Numbered from the stretch's first letter, positions 26,943-35,816 are shown. The stretch: 64,000 nucleotides of DNA from Actinophytocola sp963840275 (GCA_963840275.1 CAWIYK010000002.1:1054001-1118000); one strand, 5' to 3'. Translations and numbers: made by a program. The notes: generated from the letters alone by a model not told the origin.

Positions 26943-27335
26943 ATGCCGCAGTTCCGGTTGTCCGAAGCCGCTCGACTCCTCGGGGTCAGCGACGACACGG
27001 TCCGCAGGTGGGTCGACGGCGGGCAGCTGAGCGCCGAGGCCGACAGTGCCGGCCGCAAGGTCGTCGACGGCGCCGCCCTCGCGGCGTTCGCCAGCGAGAA
27101 CGCCGCGGACGTCCACGACCCGACGCGGGTCGGCCGCTCCGCGCGCAACCGGTTCGTCGGGCTGGTCACCAAGGTCGTCGCCGACACGGTGATGGCCCAG
27201 GTCGAGATCCAGTGCGGCCCGTACCGCGTGGTGTCGCTGATGAGCGCGGAGGCGGTCCGTGAGCTGGGGCTCGAGCCCGGCTCGCTCGCCGTCGCCGTGG
27301 TGAAGGCGACCTCGGTCGCCGTCGAGATCCCCTGA
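26943..27335 (+). CDS. HTH-TOBE molybdate-responsive protein
   Basis: 130 residues. MerR/excisionase-type HTH (FRLSEAARLLGVSDDTVRRWVDGGQLSAE) followed by a TOBE/Mop-like domain (ARNRFVGLVTKVVADTVMAQVEIQCGPYRVVSLMSAEAVRELGLEPGS). Small Mop/TOBE proteins bind molybdate or tungstate. It is the first gene of the modABC cluster, 13 bp upstream of modA, so it probably acts as a molybdate-responsive regulator or storage protein for this operon. Confidence 0.85.
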   Translation: MPQFRLSEAARLLGVSDDTVRRWVDGGQLSAEADSAGRKVVDGAALAAFASENAADVHDPTRVGRSARNRFVGLVTKVVADTVMAQVEIQCGPYRVVSLMSAEAVRELGLEPGSLAVAVVKATSVAVEIP

Positions 27336-27348
27336 ACGGAGAGGTGCC

Positions 27349-28131
27349 ATGCGAAAGCTGGGTGCGGCGCTGGCCGCCGCTGGACTGCTGCTCGCCGGCT
27401 GCGGGTCGGCCGACCCCGGGGCGTCCGACCAGGCCGGGACCGGTGCGCCGCCAGAGGCGCGGACGCTGACCGTGCTCGCCGCGGCGTCGCTGACCGACGC
27501 GTTCACGGCGCTGGAGAAGAAGTTCGAGGCCGACCACCCCGGTGTCGACGTCAAGCTCAGCTTCGACGGCTCGTCCGCGCTCGTCCAGCAGATCACCAAC
27601 GGGGCGCCCGCCGACGTGTTCGCCTCCGCGGATGAGAAGAACATGAAGAAGGTCACCGACGCCGGCCTCGCCGCCGGCACGCCGGCGGTCTTCGCGACCA
27701 ACCAGCTGATGATCGCGGTGCCGCCGGACAACCCGGCGAAGATCGCGTCGTTCGCGGACCTCGCGAAGGACGGCGTGGTCGTCGTGGTGTGCGCGCCCCA
27801 GGTGCCCTGCGGCGCGGCGACGGAGAAGGTCGAGCAGGCGAGCGGTGTCACGCTGAAGCCGGTCAGCGAGGAGCAGAACGTCAAGTCGGTGCTGACGAAG
27901 GTGGCGTCGGGCGACGCCGACGCGGGCGTCGTGTACGTGACCGACGTCAACTCGGCCGGCGACAAGGTGAAGGGGATCGAGTTCCCGGAGTCGGCGAAGG
28001 CCATCAACTCCTACCCGATCGCCGCGCTGGCGGACGCGCCGCAGCCCGACCTGGCGAGGGAGTTCGTCGAGCTGGTGCGCGGGGCGGCGGGGGAGGCGGA
28101 GCTGACGAGGGTCGGCTTCGTGGTGCCGTGA
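27349..28131 (+). CDS. modA: molybdate-binding lipoprotein
   Basis: 260 residues. Lipoprotein signal with LLAGC (Cys at 18), then a ModA domain: TLTVLAAASLTDAFTALEKKFE, SSALVQQITNGAPADVFASADEKNM, NVKSVLTKVASGDADAGVVYVTDV and REFVELVRGAAGE. It captures molybdate outside the membrane for ModBC. GGAGAGG ribosome site before the ATG. A 199-bp gap with an inserted repeat element separates it from modB. Confidence 0.92.
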   Translation: MRKLGAALAAAGLLLAGCGSADPGASDQAGTGAPPEARTLTVLAAASLTDAFTALEKKFEADHPGVDVKLSFDGSSALVQQITNGAPADVFASADEKNMKKVTDAGLAAGTPAVFATNQLMIAVPPDNPAKIASFADLAKDGVVVVVCAPQVPCGAATEKVEQASGVTLKPVSEEQNVKSVLTKVASGDADAGVVYVTDVNSAGDKVKGIEFPESAKAINSYPIAALADAPQPDLAREFVELVRGAAGEAELTRVGFVVP

Positions 28132-28146
28132 CGGGGGTGCGGGCGT

Positions 28147-28315
28147 GGCCGCCGGCCCCCTCGAACCACGCTACCGGCGACCCCCGACACGATTCCGCTC
28201 GCAAGATCGACTCGGGCGGAGTTGTCCACAGCGGCCGAGTCGTGCACAGGCAAGATCCAGATCGACCGAGACCGTCGGCGCTCGCCCATAGGCTGGAATA
28301 CGGGGGCCGGAGGCC
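28147..28315 (+). repeat. ~170-bp element with terminal inverted repeats (copy A), inside mod operon
   Basis: Ends are a 14-bp inverted repeat with one mismatch (GGCCGCCGGCCCCC at the left, GGGGGCCGGAGGCC at the right). Inside are CCACGCTACCGG, GAGTTGTCCACAG (a DnaA-box-like TTGTCCACA), GTGCACAGG and AGGCTGGAA. A second copy is at 44410-44579. Here it lies between modA and modB, and a TAGGCT near its right end could serve as a -10 for modB. Confidence 0.75.
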
Positions 28316-28330
28316 AGGGGGCCACCGCCG

Positions 28331-29158
28331 ATGAACCGTCGGGCGCGCCGGGAGTCCGTTGACCGGGGGCGGACGAGCACCGCGGTGCCGGTGCTCCTGT
28401 GGCTCCCGGCGTGCCTGGCGCTCGCGCTGGTCGTCCTGCCGATCGTCGGGCTCGTCACCCGCACCGACCTGCGGCGGTTCCCCGAGTTGGTGACCTCGCC
28501 GTCGGCACTCGCCGCGCTCGAGCTGTCGCTGCGGACGGCTGCCGCGTCGACCCTGTTGTGCCTCCTGCTCGGCGGGCCGCTCGCGGTGGTGCTCGCCCGC
28601 GCGCACGTGCCGGGCATCCGCGTGCTGCGCGCGATCGTGCTCCTGCCTTTGGTGCTGCCGCCCGTGGTCGGTGGACTCGCGCTGCTGTACCTCTTGGGCC
28701 GCAACGGTTTCGCGGGCCAGTTCGTCGACTTGCTGTTCGGGGTGCGGGTTCCGTTCACGACCGTGGCCGTGGTGATCGCCCAGACGTTCGTCGCCATGCC
28801 GTTCCTCGTGGTGGCGCTCGAAGGCGCGCTGCGGACCGCGGGGGAGCGGTACGAGACGGTCGCCTCGACGCTCGGGGCGCGGCCGTGGACGGTCTTCCGG
28901 CGCGTGACCGTCCCACTGATGCTGCCGGCGCTCGGCTCCGGGCTGGTGCTGTCCTTCGCGCGGGCGCTCGGCGAGTTCGGTGCCACCATCACGTTCGCCG
29001 GCAGCCTCGAAGGCGTGACACGCACGCTGCCGCTCGAGGTGTACACCCGCAACGAGACCGATGTGGACGGTGCGGTGGCACTGTCGCTGCTGCTGGTGGT
29101 CGTCGCGATCGTGGTGATCGCCGTGGCCCGGCCGCGCGCGGTGGAGGGACGGCTGTGA
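28331..29158 (+). CDS. modB: molybdate ABC transporter permease
   Basis: 275 residues, six predicted membrane helices. The family loop RYETVASTLGARPWTVFRRVTVPLMLPALGSGL (EAA motif) and LSFARALGEFGATITFAGSL are diagnostic of ModB. It forms the membrane channel for molybdate. The stop overlaps the modC GTG (GTGA). Confidence 0.93.
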   Translation: MNRRARRESVDRGRTSTAVPVLLWLPACLALALVVLPIVGLVTRTDLRRFPELVTSPSALAALELSLRTAAASTLLCLLLGGPLAVVLARAHVPGIRVLRAIVLLPLVLPPVVGGLALLYLLGRNGFAGQFVDLLFGVRVPFTTVAVVIAQTFVAMPFLVVALEGALRTAGERYETVASTLGARPWTVFRRVTVPLMLPALGSGLVLSFARALGEFGATITFAGSLEGVTRTLPLEVYTRNETDVDGAVALSLLLVVVAIVVIAVARPRAVEGRL

Positions 29159-30234
29159 TCGAGGTCGAGGTGTCGGTGTCGCGCGGGGACTTCCGCCTCG
29201 ACGTCGAGTTCGCCGCGGAGCCCGGCGAGGTGCTGGCCGTGCTCGGCCCGAACGGCGCCGGCAAGTCGACGCTGCTCGACGTCCTCGCCGGACTGCTCCG
29301 CCCGGACACCGGCCGCCTCGCGATCGCCGGCCGCACCCTGTCCGACCGGGGCGTGCATGTGCCGCCGCACCGCCGCGGCGTCGGCCTGCTGTCACAGGAC
29401 CCCCTGCTGTTCCCCCACCTGACGGCACTCGGAAACGTCGCCTTCGGACCGCGAGCGCTCGGGGTCGGGCGGCGGGCGGCCGAGGAGCGGGCCCGCGCGT
29501 GGCTGTCCGAAGTGGACGCCGCGGAGCTGGCCGACCGCAGGCCGCGCGCGCTGTCCGGCGGGCAGCAGCAGCGGGTGGCGCTGGCCAGGGCACTCGCGAC
29601 CGACCCGGCGCTCCTGCTGCTCGACGAGCCGTTCGCGGCACTCGACGTCTACGCCGCGCCCGCGCTGCGCGGGCTGGTGCGCCGGGTGTTGCGCGCGAGC
29701 ACGGACACGCAGGTGGTCCTGGTGACGCACGACCCGCTCGACGCGCTGGTGCTCGCCGACCGTGTGCTGGTGCTGGATCGCGGCCGGATCGTCGAGCAGG
29801 GACCGACGAAGACCGTGCTGTCCGCGCCGCGCACCCCGTTCACCGCCCGGATCGCCGGGCTCGACCTGATCGCCGGGGTCGCGTGCCCGGCCGGCGTGCG
29901 GGTGGCGGACGGCACGGTCGTGGCCGGCGTGGGCGGCGCGGATGTCGCCGAGGGCGAGCCCGCGGTCGCGGTCTTCCGGCCCGCCGCGGTCGCCATCCAC
30001 CTCGAACGGCCGCGGGGCAGCCCCCGCAACGTCTTCCCCGCGACGGTGTCTGCCCTCGAGCCGCACGGCGATGTCGTCCGGGTGCGGACCGCCGGTCCGG
30101 AGTGGATGACCGGCATCACGGCCGACCTGACCGCGGCGGCCGTCGCCGACCTCGGACTCACCCCCGGCGACGAGGTGTACCTCGCGGTCAAGGCGGCCGA
30201 AGTGGATGTTCACGGCGTCGCTGGGACCATGTAG
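29155..30234 (+). CDS. modC: molybdate ABC transporter ATPase
   Basis: 359 residues. Walker A GPNGAGKST (about 32-40), LSQDPLLFPHLTALGNVAFG Q-loop, signature LSGGQQQR, Walker B LLLLDEP and switch His in VTHDPLDAL. The C-terminal third (about 240-359) is a TOBE/Mop-like regulatory domain (GSPRNVFPATVSALEPHG). GTG start overlapping modB by four bases. Confidence 0.93.
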   Translation: MIEVEVSVSRGDFRLDVEFAAEPGEVLAVLGPNGAGKSTLLDVLAGLLRPDTGRLAIAGRTLSDRGVHVPPHRRGVGLLSQDPLLFPHLTALGNVAFGPRALGVGRRAAEERARAWLSEVDAAELADRRPRALSGGQQQRVALARALATDPALLLLDEPFAALDVYAAPALRGLVRRVLRASTDTQVVLVTHDPLDALVLADRVLVLDRGRIVEQGPTKTVLSAPRTPFTARIAGLDLIAGVACPAGVRVADGTVVAGVGGADVAEGEPAVAVFRPAAVAIHLERPRGSPRNVFPATVSALEPHGDVVRVRTAGPEWMTGITADLTAAAVADLGLTPGDEVYLAVKAAEVDVHGVAGTM

Positions 30235-30236
30235 TC

Positions 30237-31034
30237 ATGGCCGAACCGCGCAAGTGGACCTACTTGATGGACATGGACGGGGTGCTGGTGCACGAGGAGC
30301 ACCTCGTCCCCGGGGCGGACAAGCTGATCGAGGAGCTGCGCGCCAAGGACATCCGGTTCCTGGTGCTGACCAACAACTCCATCTACACGCCGCGCGACCT
30401 GCGGGCGCGGCTGCGTCGCACCGGGCTGGACGTGCCGGAGGCGTCGATCTGGACCTCCGCGCTGGCGACCGCCAAGTTCCTCGACTCGCAGCGGCCGGAG
30501 GGCTCCGCGTTCGTCATCGGCGAGGCCGGCCTGACCACGGCGCTGCACGAGATCGGGTACGTGCTGACCGACCGCGACCCCGACTACGTGGTGCTCGGCG
30601 AGACCCGCACGTACAGCTTCACGTCGATCACCACGGCGATCCGCCTCATCGAGCAGGGCGCGCGGTTCATCGCGACGAACCCGGACGCGACCGGCCCGTC
30701 CCGCGAGGGCTCGCTGCCGGCGACCGGTTCGGTGGCGGCGCTGATCGAGCGGGCCACCGGGCACGCGCCGTACTTCGTCGGCAAGCCCAACCCGCTGATG
30801 ATGCGCTCCGCCCTGCGCGCGCTGGGCGCGCACTCCGAGTCGACCCTGATGATCGGCGACCGGATGGACACCGACGTGCGGTCGGGGCTCGAGGCCGGCC
30901 TGGAGACGATCCTCGTGCTGACCGGCATCTCGACCCCCGAGACGGCGGAGCGCTTCCCGTACCGGCCGAGCCGCGTGATCGACTCGGTCGCCGACCTGGT
31001 CGGGTCCGCGGAAGACCCGTTCCCTGGAAGCTAG
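30237..31034 (+). CDS. HAD-IIA (NagD-like) sugar/nucleotide phosphatase
   Basis: 265 residues. HAD motif I is LMDMDGVL with nucleophile Asp 12 and acid/base Asp 14; motif II LTNNS; motif III Lys in VGKPNPLM; motif IV IGDRMDTD. The C2 cap (ADKLIEELRAKDIRFLVLTNNSIYTPRDL; YVVLGETRTYSF) places it with NagD/p-nitrophenyl phosphatase-like enzymes. Two bases after modC, so probably co-transcribed, but no link to molybdate is evident. Confidence 0.87.
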   Translation: MAEPRKWTYLMDMDGVLVHEEHLVPGADKLIEELRAKDIRFLVLTNNSIYTPRDLRARLRRTGLDVPEASIWTSALATAKFLDSQRPEGSAFVIGEAGLTTALHEIGYVLTDRDPDYVVLGETRTYSFTSITTAIRLIEQGARFIATNPDATGPSREGSLPATGSVAALIERATGHAPYFVGKPNPLMMRSALRALGAHSESTLMIGDRMDTDVRSGLEAGLETILVLTGISTPETAERFPYRPSRVIDSVADLVGSAEDPFPGS

Positions 31035-31045
31035 GGGTCGTCCCA

Positions 31046-31180
31046 TGGATCTCTGTGCGGAAGTCTGCGCCTGACCAACGGTTACCTCTGGGGAACGTGA
31101 CGGCACCCAGCCACCATCCACCTCAATAGCCGCGCCTGCGCCGGGACGCAACCCACACATAAAATCCGGGGAGGCGGACT
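31046..31180 (-). repeat. 135-bp AGTCCGCC element (copy 2)
   Basis: Full-length copy, inverted relative to copies 1 and 3. Read on the minus strand it begins AGTCCGCCTCCCCGGATTTT and ends GATCCA, about 93% identical to copy 3. It starts 12 bp beyond the HAD gene stop and ends 51 bp before the phosphoesterase start. Confidence 0.8.
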
Positions 31181-31218
31181 AGTTGCCGATCGCGGGGGCG
31201 GGCGTGTTCGACCTGGCC

Positions 31219-31224
31219 TATTGT
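31219..31224 (+). promoter_or_regulatory. -10 element of leaderless promoter
   Basis: TATTGT, six bases, then GTG at 31231. Supports the shorter phosphoesterase start over the TTG at 31183. Confidence 0.5.
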
Positions 31225-31230
31225 CGCGGT

Positions 31231-32043
31231 GTGCAGGAAGACGGACCGTCGACGTTCGTGGTCGGCGACGTGCACGGGCATCTCGACGAACTGCTCGCCG
31301 CGCTCGCTGACGCAGGGCTGGTCGACGACGAGGCCAACTGGTCCGGTGGCGACGGCCACCTGTGGTTCCTGGGCGACTTCGTGGACCGCGGCCCGGACGG
31401 CATCGGCGTGATCGACCTGGTCATGCGGCTCGCCGACGAGGCCGACGAGGCCGGCGGCCAGGTGCAGGCCCTGCTCGGCAACCACGAGATCCTCCTGCTG
31501 GGCATGCACCGCTTCGGCGACACCGAGGTCCCGTCGGACTTCGGGCCGCGCAGCTTCGCCCGCAGCTGGGAGATGAACGGCGGCCAGCTCACCGACCAGG
31601 AGGCGGTCACCGACGAGCACATCGAGTGGCTCACCACCCGCCCCGCCGTCGAGCTGGTCGGCCGGCACCTGCTGATGCACTCCGACACCATCGAGTACCT
31701 GGTGTGGGGCGGCGACATCGACGAGATCAACGAGAACATCCAGGACGTCCTCGACTCCGACGACATCGTCGAGTGGTGGGAGGTCTGGCGCCGGCTCACC
31801 ACCCGGCACGCGTTCCGCGGCCCCAACGGCGTCGACGTGGCGAACCAGCTGCTGACCGTGCTCGGCGGCGAGCAGGTGGTGCACGGGCACAGCGTCATCG
31901 CCGACCAGCTGGGCATCGCCCCCGGCATGGTCGACAGCCCGTACGAGTACGCGGGCGGCAAGGCACTCGGCGTGGACGGCGGCGTCTTCGTCGGCGGACC
32001 CTGCCTCGTCGTCGAGCTGCCGTGGCCGGCCCTGGCCTGGTAG
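31231..32043 (+). CDS. calcineurin-like (PPP-type) metallophosphoesterase
   Basis: 270 residues. All metal-site motifs are present: GDVHGH (D13, H15), GDFVDRG (D49), GNHE (N84, H85), a later His in LMHSD and VHGHS. The order is that of the PPP/ApaH/Bsu1-like group, which dephosphorylates proteins or cleaves diadenosine polyphosphates. Cytosolic, no signal. GTG 31231 is chosen on the leaderless -10 element. A repeat element lies immediately upstream, and the STAS/anti-sigma pair is convergent, so a role in that partner-switch is possible but not shown. Confidence 0.85.
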   Translation: MQEDGPSTFVVGDVHGHLDELLAALADAGLVDDEANWSGGDGHLWFLGDFVDRGPDGIGVIDLVMRLADEADEAGGQVQALLGNHEILLLGMHRFGDTEVPSDFGPRSFARSWEMNGGQLTDQEAVTDEHIEWLTTRPAVELVGRHLLMHSDTIEYLVWGGDIDEINENIQDVLDSDDIVEWWEVWRRLTTRHAFRGPNGVDVANQLLTVLGGEQVVHGHSVIADQLGIAPGMVDSPYEYAGGKALGVDGGVFVGGPCLVVELPWPALAW

Positions 32044-32052
32044 ACCGCCGGG

Positions 32053-32367
32053 TCAGCCGGCGTCGGGCGCGATCTCCAGGACCTCGCTGAGTCCCGTCAC
32101 GCCGAGCGTCCGTTCCATGTGCTGGGGCAGCGCCGCCAGCAGCAGCCGGGCCCCGCCGGCCACCGCGAGCTTGTGCGCGGCGACCAGCACGCTCAGCCCG
32201 CTGGAGTCGACGAGCGTCACCCCGCCGAGGTCGACCCGCACCTCGTCACCCGCGTTCGCCGCGCCGATCAGGTCGGTCAGCTCGGCGAGCAGCGACGGCG
32301 CGGTCTGCATGTCGAGGTCGCCGCTGAGCAGGACGGCAGAGCCGTTCGTGGTGATCGTCAGCGTCAT
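32053..32367 (-). CDS. STAS-domain anti-anti-sigma factor
   Basis: 104 residues, a single STAS domain. The phosphorylation loop is LVDSSGLSVL with the target Ser at about 55. When unphosphorylated, such proteins bind an anti-sigma kinase and free a sigma factor. 25 bp downstream of the matching ATPase gene. Confidence 0.9.
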   Translation of the reverse strand: MTLTITTNGSAVLLSGDLDMQTAPSLLAELTDLIGAANAGDEVRVDLGGVTLVDSSGLSVLVAAHKLAVAGGARLLLAALPQHMERTLGVTGLSEVLEIAPDAG

Positions 32368-32392
32368 GGCACACGACTCGGCTGCTCGGCGG

Positions 32393-32764
32393 TCACCATG
32401 TCAGCTCCGCCCAGACGTACTTGCCGGGCCGGTCCCGGTGCGGCGCGCAGCCCCATGCCGAGGCGAGCGTCTCGACGAGCAGCAGGCCGCGGCCGCCCTC
32501 GTCGTCCGGCCCGGCCGGACGTGGCGCCGGGCTGGTCGCGGCGGTGTCGTAGACGCGCAGCAGCACGCGGCCGGGCGTGGTCGTGACCTCGAGCCGGACC
32601 GGCGCGCCGCCGTGCCGCACGGCGTTGGTGACCAGCTCGGACGTGACGAGCATGGCGTCGTGGAGGCGGTCGGACGGCATCCCGCTGCCGGCGAGCACCT
32701 GCGCGACCGCGGCGCGGGCGGCCTCGGCCGCCGCGTCGTCGCTGCGCAGGTCCAGTCCCAGCAT
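32393..32764 (-). CDS. RsbW/SpoIIAB-like anti-sigma ATP-binding protein
   Basis: 123 residues with a GHKL (HATPase_c_2) domain: N-box ELVTNAVRHG (E43, N47), a G1 box shortened around DEGGRGLLLVETLASAWG. Probably the kinase that phosphorylates the STAS protein encoded next. No sigma factor gene is nearby, so the target acts elsewhere. Start ATG at 32764; further in-frame start options upstream are unlikely. Confidence 0.87.
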   Translation of the reverse strand: MLGLDLRSDDAAAEAARAAVAQVLAGSGMPSDRLHDAMLVTSELVTNAVRHGGAPVRLEVTTTPGRVLLRVYDTAATSPAPRPAGPDDEGGRGLLLVETLASAWGCAPHRDRPGKYVWAELTW

Positions 32765-32807
32765 GTCCCCATCCTGACCGATGGCGACGCCCCCGTGTTG
32801 ACGAACG

Positions 32808-32836
32808 TTGAACGTGACCGGAGGCACAGGTAGACA
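32808..32836 (+). promoter_or_regulatory. sigma-A-like promoter of acyl-CoA ligase gene
   Basis: TTGAAC (32808-32813) and TAGACA (32831-32836) with 17-bp spacing, 35 bp upstream of the ATG. GGAGGT lies just before the start codon. Confidence 0.5.
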
Positions 32837-32871
32837 TACGGTGAGTTCGCTCGCTGTCCCTGGAGGTCGCC

Positions 32872-34527
32872 ATGACCACGCCCGCGGTGCCAAGCTACGT
32901 GTCCGGCACGTCGGAGAAGCCGCTGCTCGGAGACACGATCGGCGACAACCTCGACCGCACGGTGGCCGCGTTCGGCGACCGGGACGCGCTGGTCGAGCGG
33001 GCGTCCGGGCGGCGGTGGACCTACCGGGAGCTGGCCGACGAGGTCAACGCGGTGGCGCTCGGGCTGGTCGATCTGGGGGTGTCGAAGGGCGACCGCGTCG
33101 GCATCTGGGCGCCGAACTGTGCGGAGTGGACGTTCACCCAGTACGCGACCGCCAAGATCGGCGCGATCCTCGTGAACATCAACCCGGCCTACCGCGTGCA
33201 CGAGCTGAAGTACGTGCTGAACCAGGCGGGCATCCGCACGCTCGTGGCGGCGCCGAGCTTCAGGACGTCGGACTACGCGGCGATGATCGAGGAGGTGCGC
33301 GGGGACTGTCCCGACCTCCAGGACGTGCTGCTCATCGGGCGCGAGGAGTGGACGTCGCTGCAGTCGGTCGGACGCGGCGGCTCGGCGGCGCACCTCGCGG
33401 AGCTGCAGGCGGAGCTGTCGGCCGACGACCCCATCAACATCCAGTACACCTCCGGGACCACGGGGTTCCCGAAGGGCGCGACGCTGTCGCACCACAACAT
33501 CCTCAACAACGGCTTCTTCGTCGGGGAGCTGTGCAACTACACCGAAGCCGACCGGGTCTGCATTCCCGTGCCCTTCTATCACTGCTTCGGGATGGTGATG
33601 GGCAACCTGGCCGTGACCTCACATGGTTGCTGCATGGTGATTCCCGCGCCGGCGTTCGATCCGGCGCTCACGCTCGCGGCGGTGGCGGAGGAGCGGTGCA
33701 CGTCGCTGTACGGCGTGCCGACGATGTTCATCGCCGAGCTGGCCGACGCCGACTTCGACTCGTACGACCTGTCCACGCTGCGCACCGGGATCATGGCCGG
33801 CTCGCCGTGTCCGGTCGAGGTGATGAAGCAGGTCATCGAGCGCATGGGCATGGCGGAGGTGACGATCTGCTACGGCATGACGGAGACGTCGCCGGTGTCG
33901 ACACAGACCCGCGCGGACGACTCCGTCGACCGGCGAGTGTCCACAGTGGGCAGAGTGCACCCGCACCTCGAGGTCAAGGTCGTCGATCCGGAGACGGGCG
34001 CCACCGTGCCGCGCGGCACGCCCGGCGAGTTCTGCACCCGCGGCTACTCGGTGATGCTCGGCTACTGGGCGCAGGACGACAAAACCGCTGAGGCCATTGA
34101 CAAAGCGCGCTGGATGCACACCGGCGACCTTGCCGTCATGGACGAAGAGGGCTACCTCAACATCACCGGTCGCATCAAGGACATGGTCATCCGTGGCGGC
34201 GAGAACGTGTACCCGAGGGAGATCGAGGAGTTCCTGTACACGCACCCGGATGTGTTGGACGCACAGGTGATCGGCGTGCCGGACGAGCGGTACGGCGAGG
34301 AACTGATGGTGTGGGTCCGCATGCGCGAGGGCGCCGAGCCGCTGACCGACGAGTCCCTCCGCGAGTTCTGCAAGGGAAAGCTGGCGCGCTACAAGATCCC
34401 CCGGTACGTCCACATCGTCGACGAGTTCCCGATGACGGTCACGGGCAAGATCCGCAAGGTGGAGATGCGCGAGGTGTCGGTGAAACTCCTCGGCCTGGAA
34501 GGCGCGGCGTCGGCCCGGCACGCGTAG
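32872..34527 (+). CDS. fatty-acyl-CoA ligase (AMP-binding)
   Basis: 551 residues. Adenylate-forming enzyme that activates a fatty acid with ATP and CoA. P-loop YTSGTTGFPKG near 192-202, A5 YGMTETSPVS, A7 TGDLAVMDEEGYLNITGRIKDMVIRGGENVYPREIEE and the catalytic Lys in TVTGKIRKVEMR. Most like mycobacterial FadD35/AcsA-type medium-chain ligases. Single gene with its own promoter, divergent from the STAS/RsbW pair; chain-length preference cannot be read. Confidence 0.92.
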   Translation: MTTPAVPSYVSGTSEKPLLGDTIGDNLDRTVAAFGDRDALVERASGRRWTYRELADEVNAVALGLVDLGVSKGDRVGIWAPNCAEWTFTQYATAKIGAILVNINPAYRVHELKYVLNQAGIRTLVAAPSFRTSDYAAMIEEVRGDCPDLQDVLLIGREEWTSLQSVGRGGSAAHLAELQAELSADDPINIQYTSGTTGFPKGATLSHHNILNNGFFVGELCNYTEADRVCIPVPFYHCFGMVMGNLAVTSHGCCMVIPAPAFDPALTLAAVAEERCTSLYGVPTMFIAELADADFDSYDLSTLRTGIMAGSPCPVEVMKQVIERMGMAEVTICYGMTETSPVSTQTRADDSVDRRVSTVGRVHPHLEVKVVDPETGATVPRGTPGEFCTRGYSVMLGYWAQDDKTAEAIDKARWMHTGDLAVMDEEGYLNITGRIKDMVIRGGENVYPREIEEFLYTHPDVLDAQVIGVPDERYGEELMVWVRMREGAEPLTDESLREFCKGKLARYKIPRYVHIVDEFPMTVTGKIRKVEMREVSVKLLGLEGAASARHA

Positions 34528-34815
34528 CAAGTCGTTCTCGGGTTTGTTCGATCGCGCTGACCACGGTCGATCTCGAGAAGGACGAGCGGGTTGCCAAGCA
34601 CCGCGTTCTCCTGCGGCCGCAACGGAGTGGAAGGCCGCCATCACCGCGGCGACGACGCGTGGAACATCGCCGCGTTTGCGCTGCACCTCCACGCGGAGGA
34701 ACCCGCTGGCCCGCCGCGCAACGCGGTGACCTGCGGTGACCGTGTGGTCCGGGACCGTGCCGAGGCTGGTCGCGCGGCTCGCGCGGGCGCAGCATGGGGC
34801 CGGAAGGAGAACACC
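34528..34815. other. 288-bp gap without a recognisable gene
   Basis: No ORF with plausible protein sequence in any frame. A SD sequence GGAAGGAGA near the right end belongs to the next gene. Possibly decayed coding sequence, but I recognise no family. Confidence 0.6.
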
Positions 34816-35196
34816 ATGCTCACCAAGTCTCCGATCACGACCATGCTCCCCGTCACCGACATGGACCGCGCCGCGCGCTTCTACGGCGAGACCCTCGGCC
34901 TGCACGAGAAGGCCGCCAACCCCGACGGCTCACGCGTCTTCGAGGCCGGCGCCGTCGGGGCCATCGGGCTGCTGCCGTCCGAGCAGGGCGCGCAGAGCAC
35001 GCGAACCATGCTCAGCTTCGAGGTCACCGACATCGGCGCGGAGATCCGCGACCTCGAGAGCCGGGGCGTGACGTTCGCCGACTACGACCTGCCCGACCTG
35101 AGGACCGTCGACCACGTCGCGGAGATGGGCGGCGAGAAGGCGGCCTGGTTCGCCGACAGCGAAGGCAACGTTCTCTGCATCCATCAGCCGGCGTAA
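34816..35196 (+). CDS. VOC/glyoxalase-family protein
   Basis: 126 residues in two beta-alpha-beta repeats: MLTKSPITTMLPVTDMDRAARFYGETLGL and EIRDLESRGVTFADYDL...WFADSEGNVLCIHQPA. Vicinal-oxygen-chelate fold; metal ligands are degenerate, so the activity (isomerase, dioxygenase or antibiotic binding) is unclear. Strong GGAAGGAGA ribosome site. Confidence 0.85.
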   Translation: MLTKSPITTMLPVTDMDRAARFYGETLGLHEKAANPDGSRVFEAGAVGAIGLLPSEQGAQSTRTMLSFEVTDIGAEIRDLESRGVTFADYDLPDLRTVDHVAEMGGEKAAWFADSEGNVLCIHQPA

Positions 35197-35291
35197 CCGG
35201 CTACCCCCTTGGCCACCACGTGGCCTAGGCTGGTGTGACGCGTCCTGGGTACGCCCTGGGGCGCGTTCATTTGTGTGTGGAGGTGACCGTT

Positions 35292-35678
35292 GTGCCGACC
35301 GGAAAGGTCAAGTGGTACGACTCGGAGAAGGGCTTCGGGTTCGTCACACAGGACGGGGGCGAAGACGTCTACGTCCGTTCTTCCGCCCTGCCGGCCGGGG
35401 TTCCCGGCCTGAAAGCCGGTCAACGCATCGAGTTCGGTGTCGCCGACGGTCGTCGGGGGCCGCAGGCGCTGTCCGTGCGGCTGCTCGACCCGCCGCCGTC
35501 GGTCGCCGAGGCGCGGCGTCGCCCCGCCGAGGAGCTGCACGGCCTGATCGAGGACATGATCAAGCTCCTCGAGGCGAAGGTCCAGCCGGACCTGCGCCGC
35601 GGCCGCTACCCGGAACGCAAGCAGACCAAGGTGGTCGCCGACGTGGTCCGCGCCGTCGCGCGCGAGCTCGACCCGTAG
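35292..35678 (+). CDS. cold-shock-domain protein with C-terminal extension
   Basis: 128 residues. N-terminal cold-shock domain (MPTGKVKWYDSEKGFGFV, RNP1 KGFGFV at 13-18; RNP2 reads DVYVRSSA with Arg in place of the usual His). The C-terminal half (HGLIEDMIKLLEAKVQPDLRRGRYPERKQTKVVADVVRAVAREL) is helical and typical of the actinobacterial two-domain cold-shock proteins such as Rv0871. An RNA or single-strand DNA binder. GTG start with GGAGG upstream. Confidence 0.9.
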   Translation: MPTGKVKWYDSEKGFGFVTQDGGEDVYVRSSALPAGVPGLKAGQRIEFGVADGRRGPQALSVRLLDPPPSVAEARRRPAEELHGLIEDMIKLLEAKVQPDLRRGRYPERKQTKVVADVVRAVARELDP

Positions 35679-35680
35679 CC

Positions 35681-35816
35681 AGTCCGCCTCCCCGGATTTT
35701 GATGTGTGGGTTGCGTCCCGGCGCCGGCGCGGCTACCGAGGTGGATGGTGGCTGGGTGCCGTCACGTTCCCCTGAGGTGACTGTTGGTCAGGCGCAGACC
35801 TTCGCACAAAGATCCA
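35681..35816 (+). repeat. 136-bp AGTCCGCC element (copy 3)
   Basis: Begins three bases after the cold-shock gene stop (AGTCCGCCTCCCCGGATTTT) and ends GATCCA. About 93% identical to copy 2 in reverse orientation. An ATG at 35702 opens a 48-codon frame beginning MCGLRPGAGAATEVDGG that runs to 35848 and also exists in copy 2. Confidence 0.8.

Noticed and set aside
34545..34740. Possible degenerate gene before the VOC gene
   Set aside because: No frame gives recognisable protein motifs, so I leave it as unassigned.
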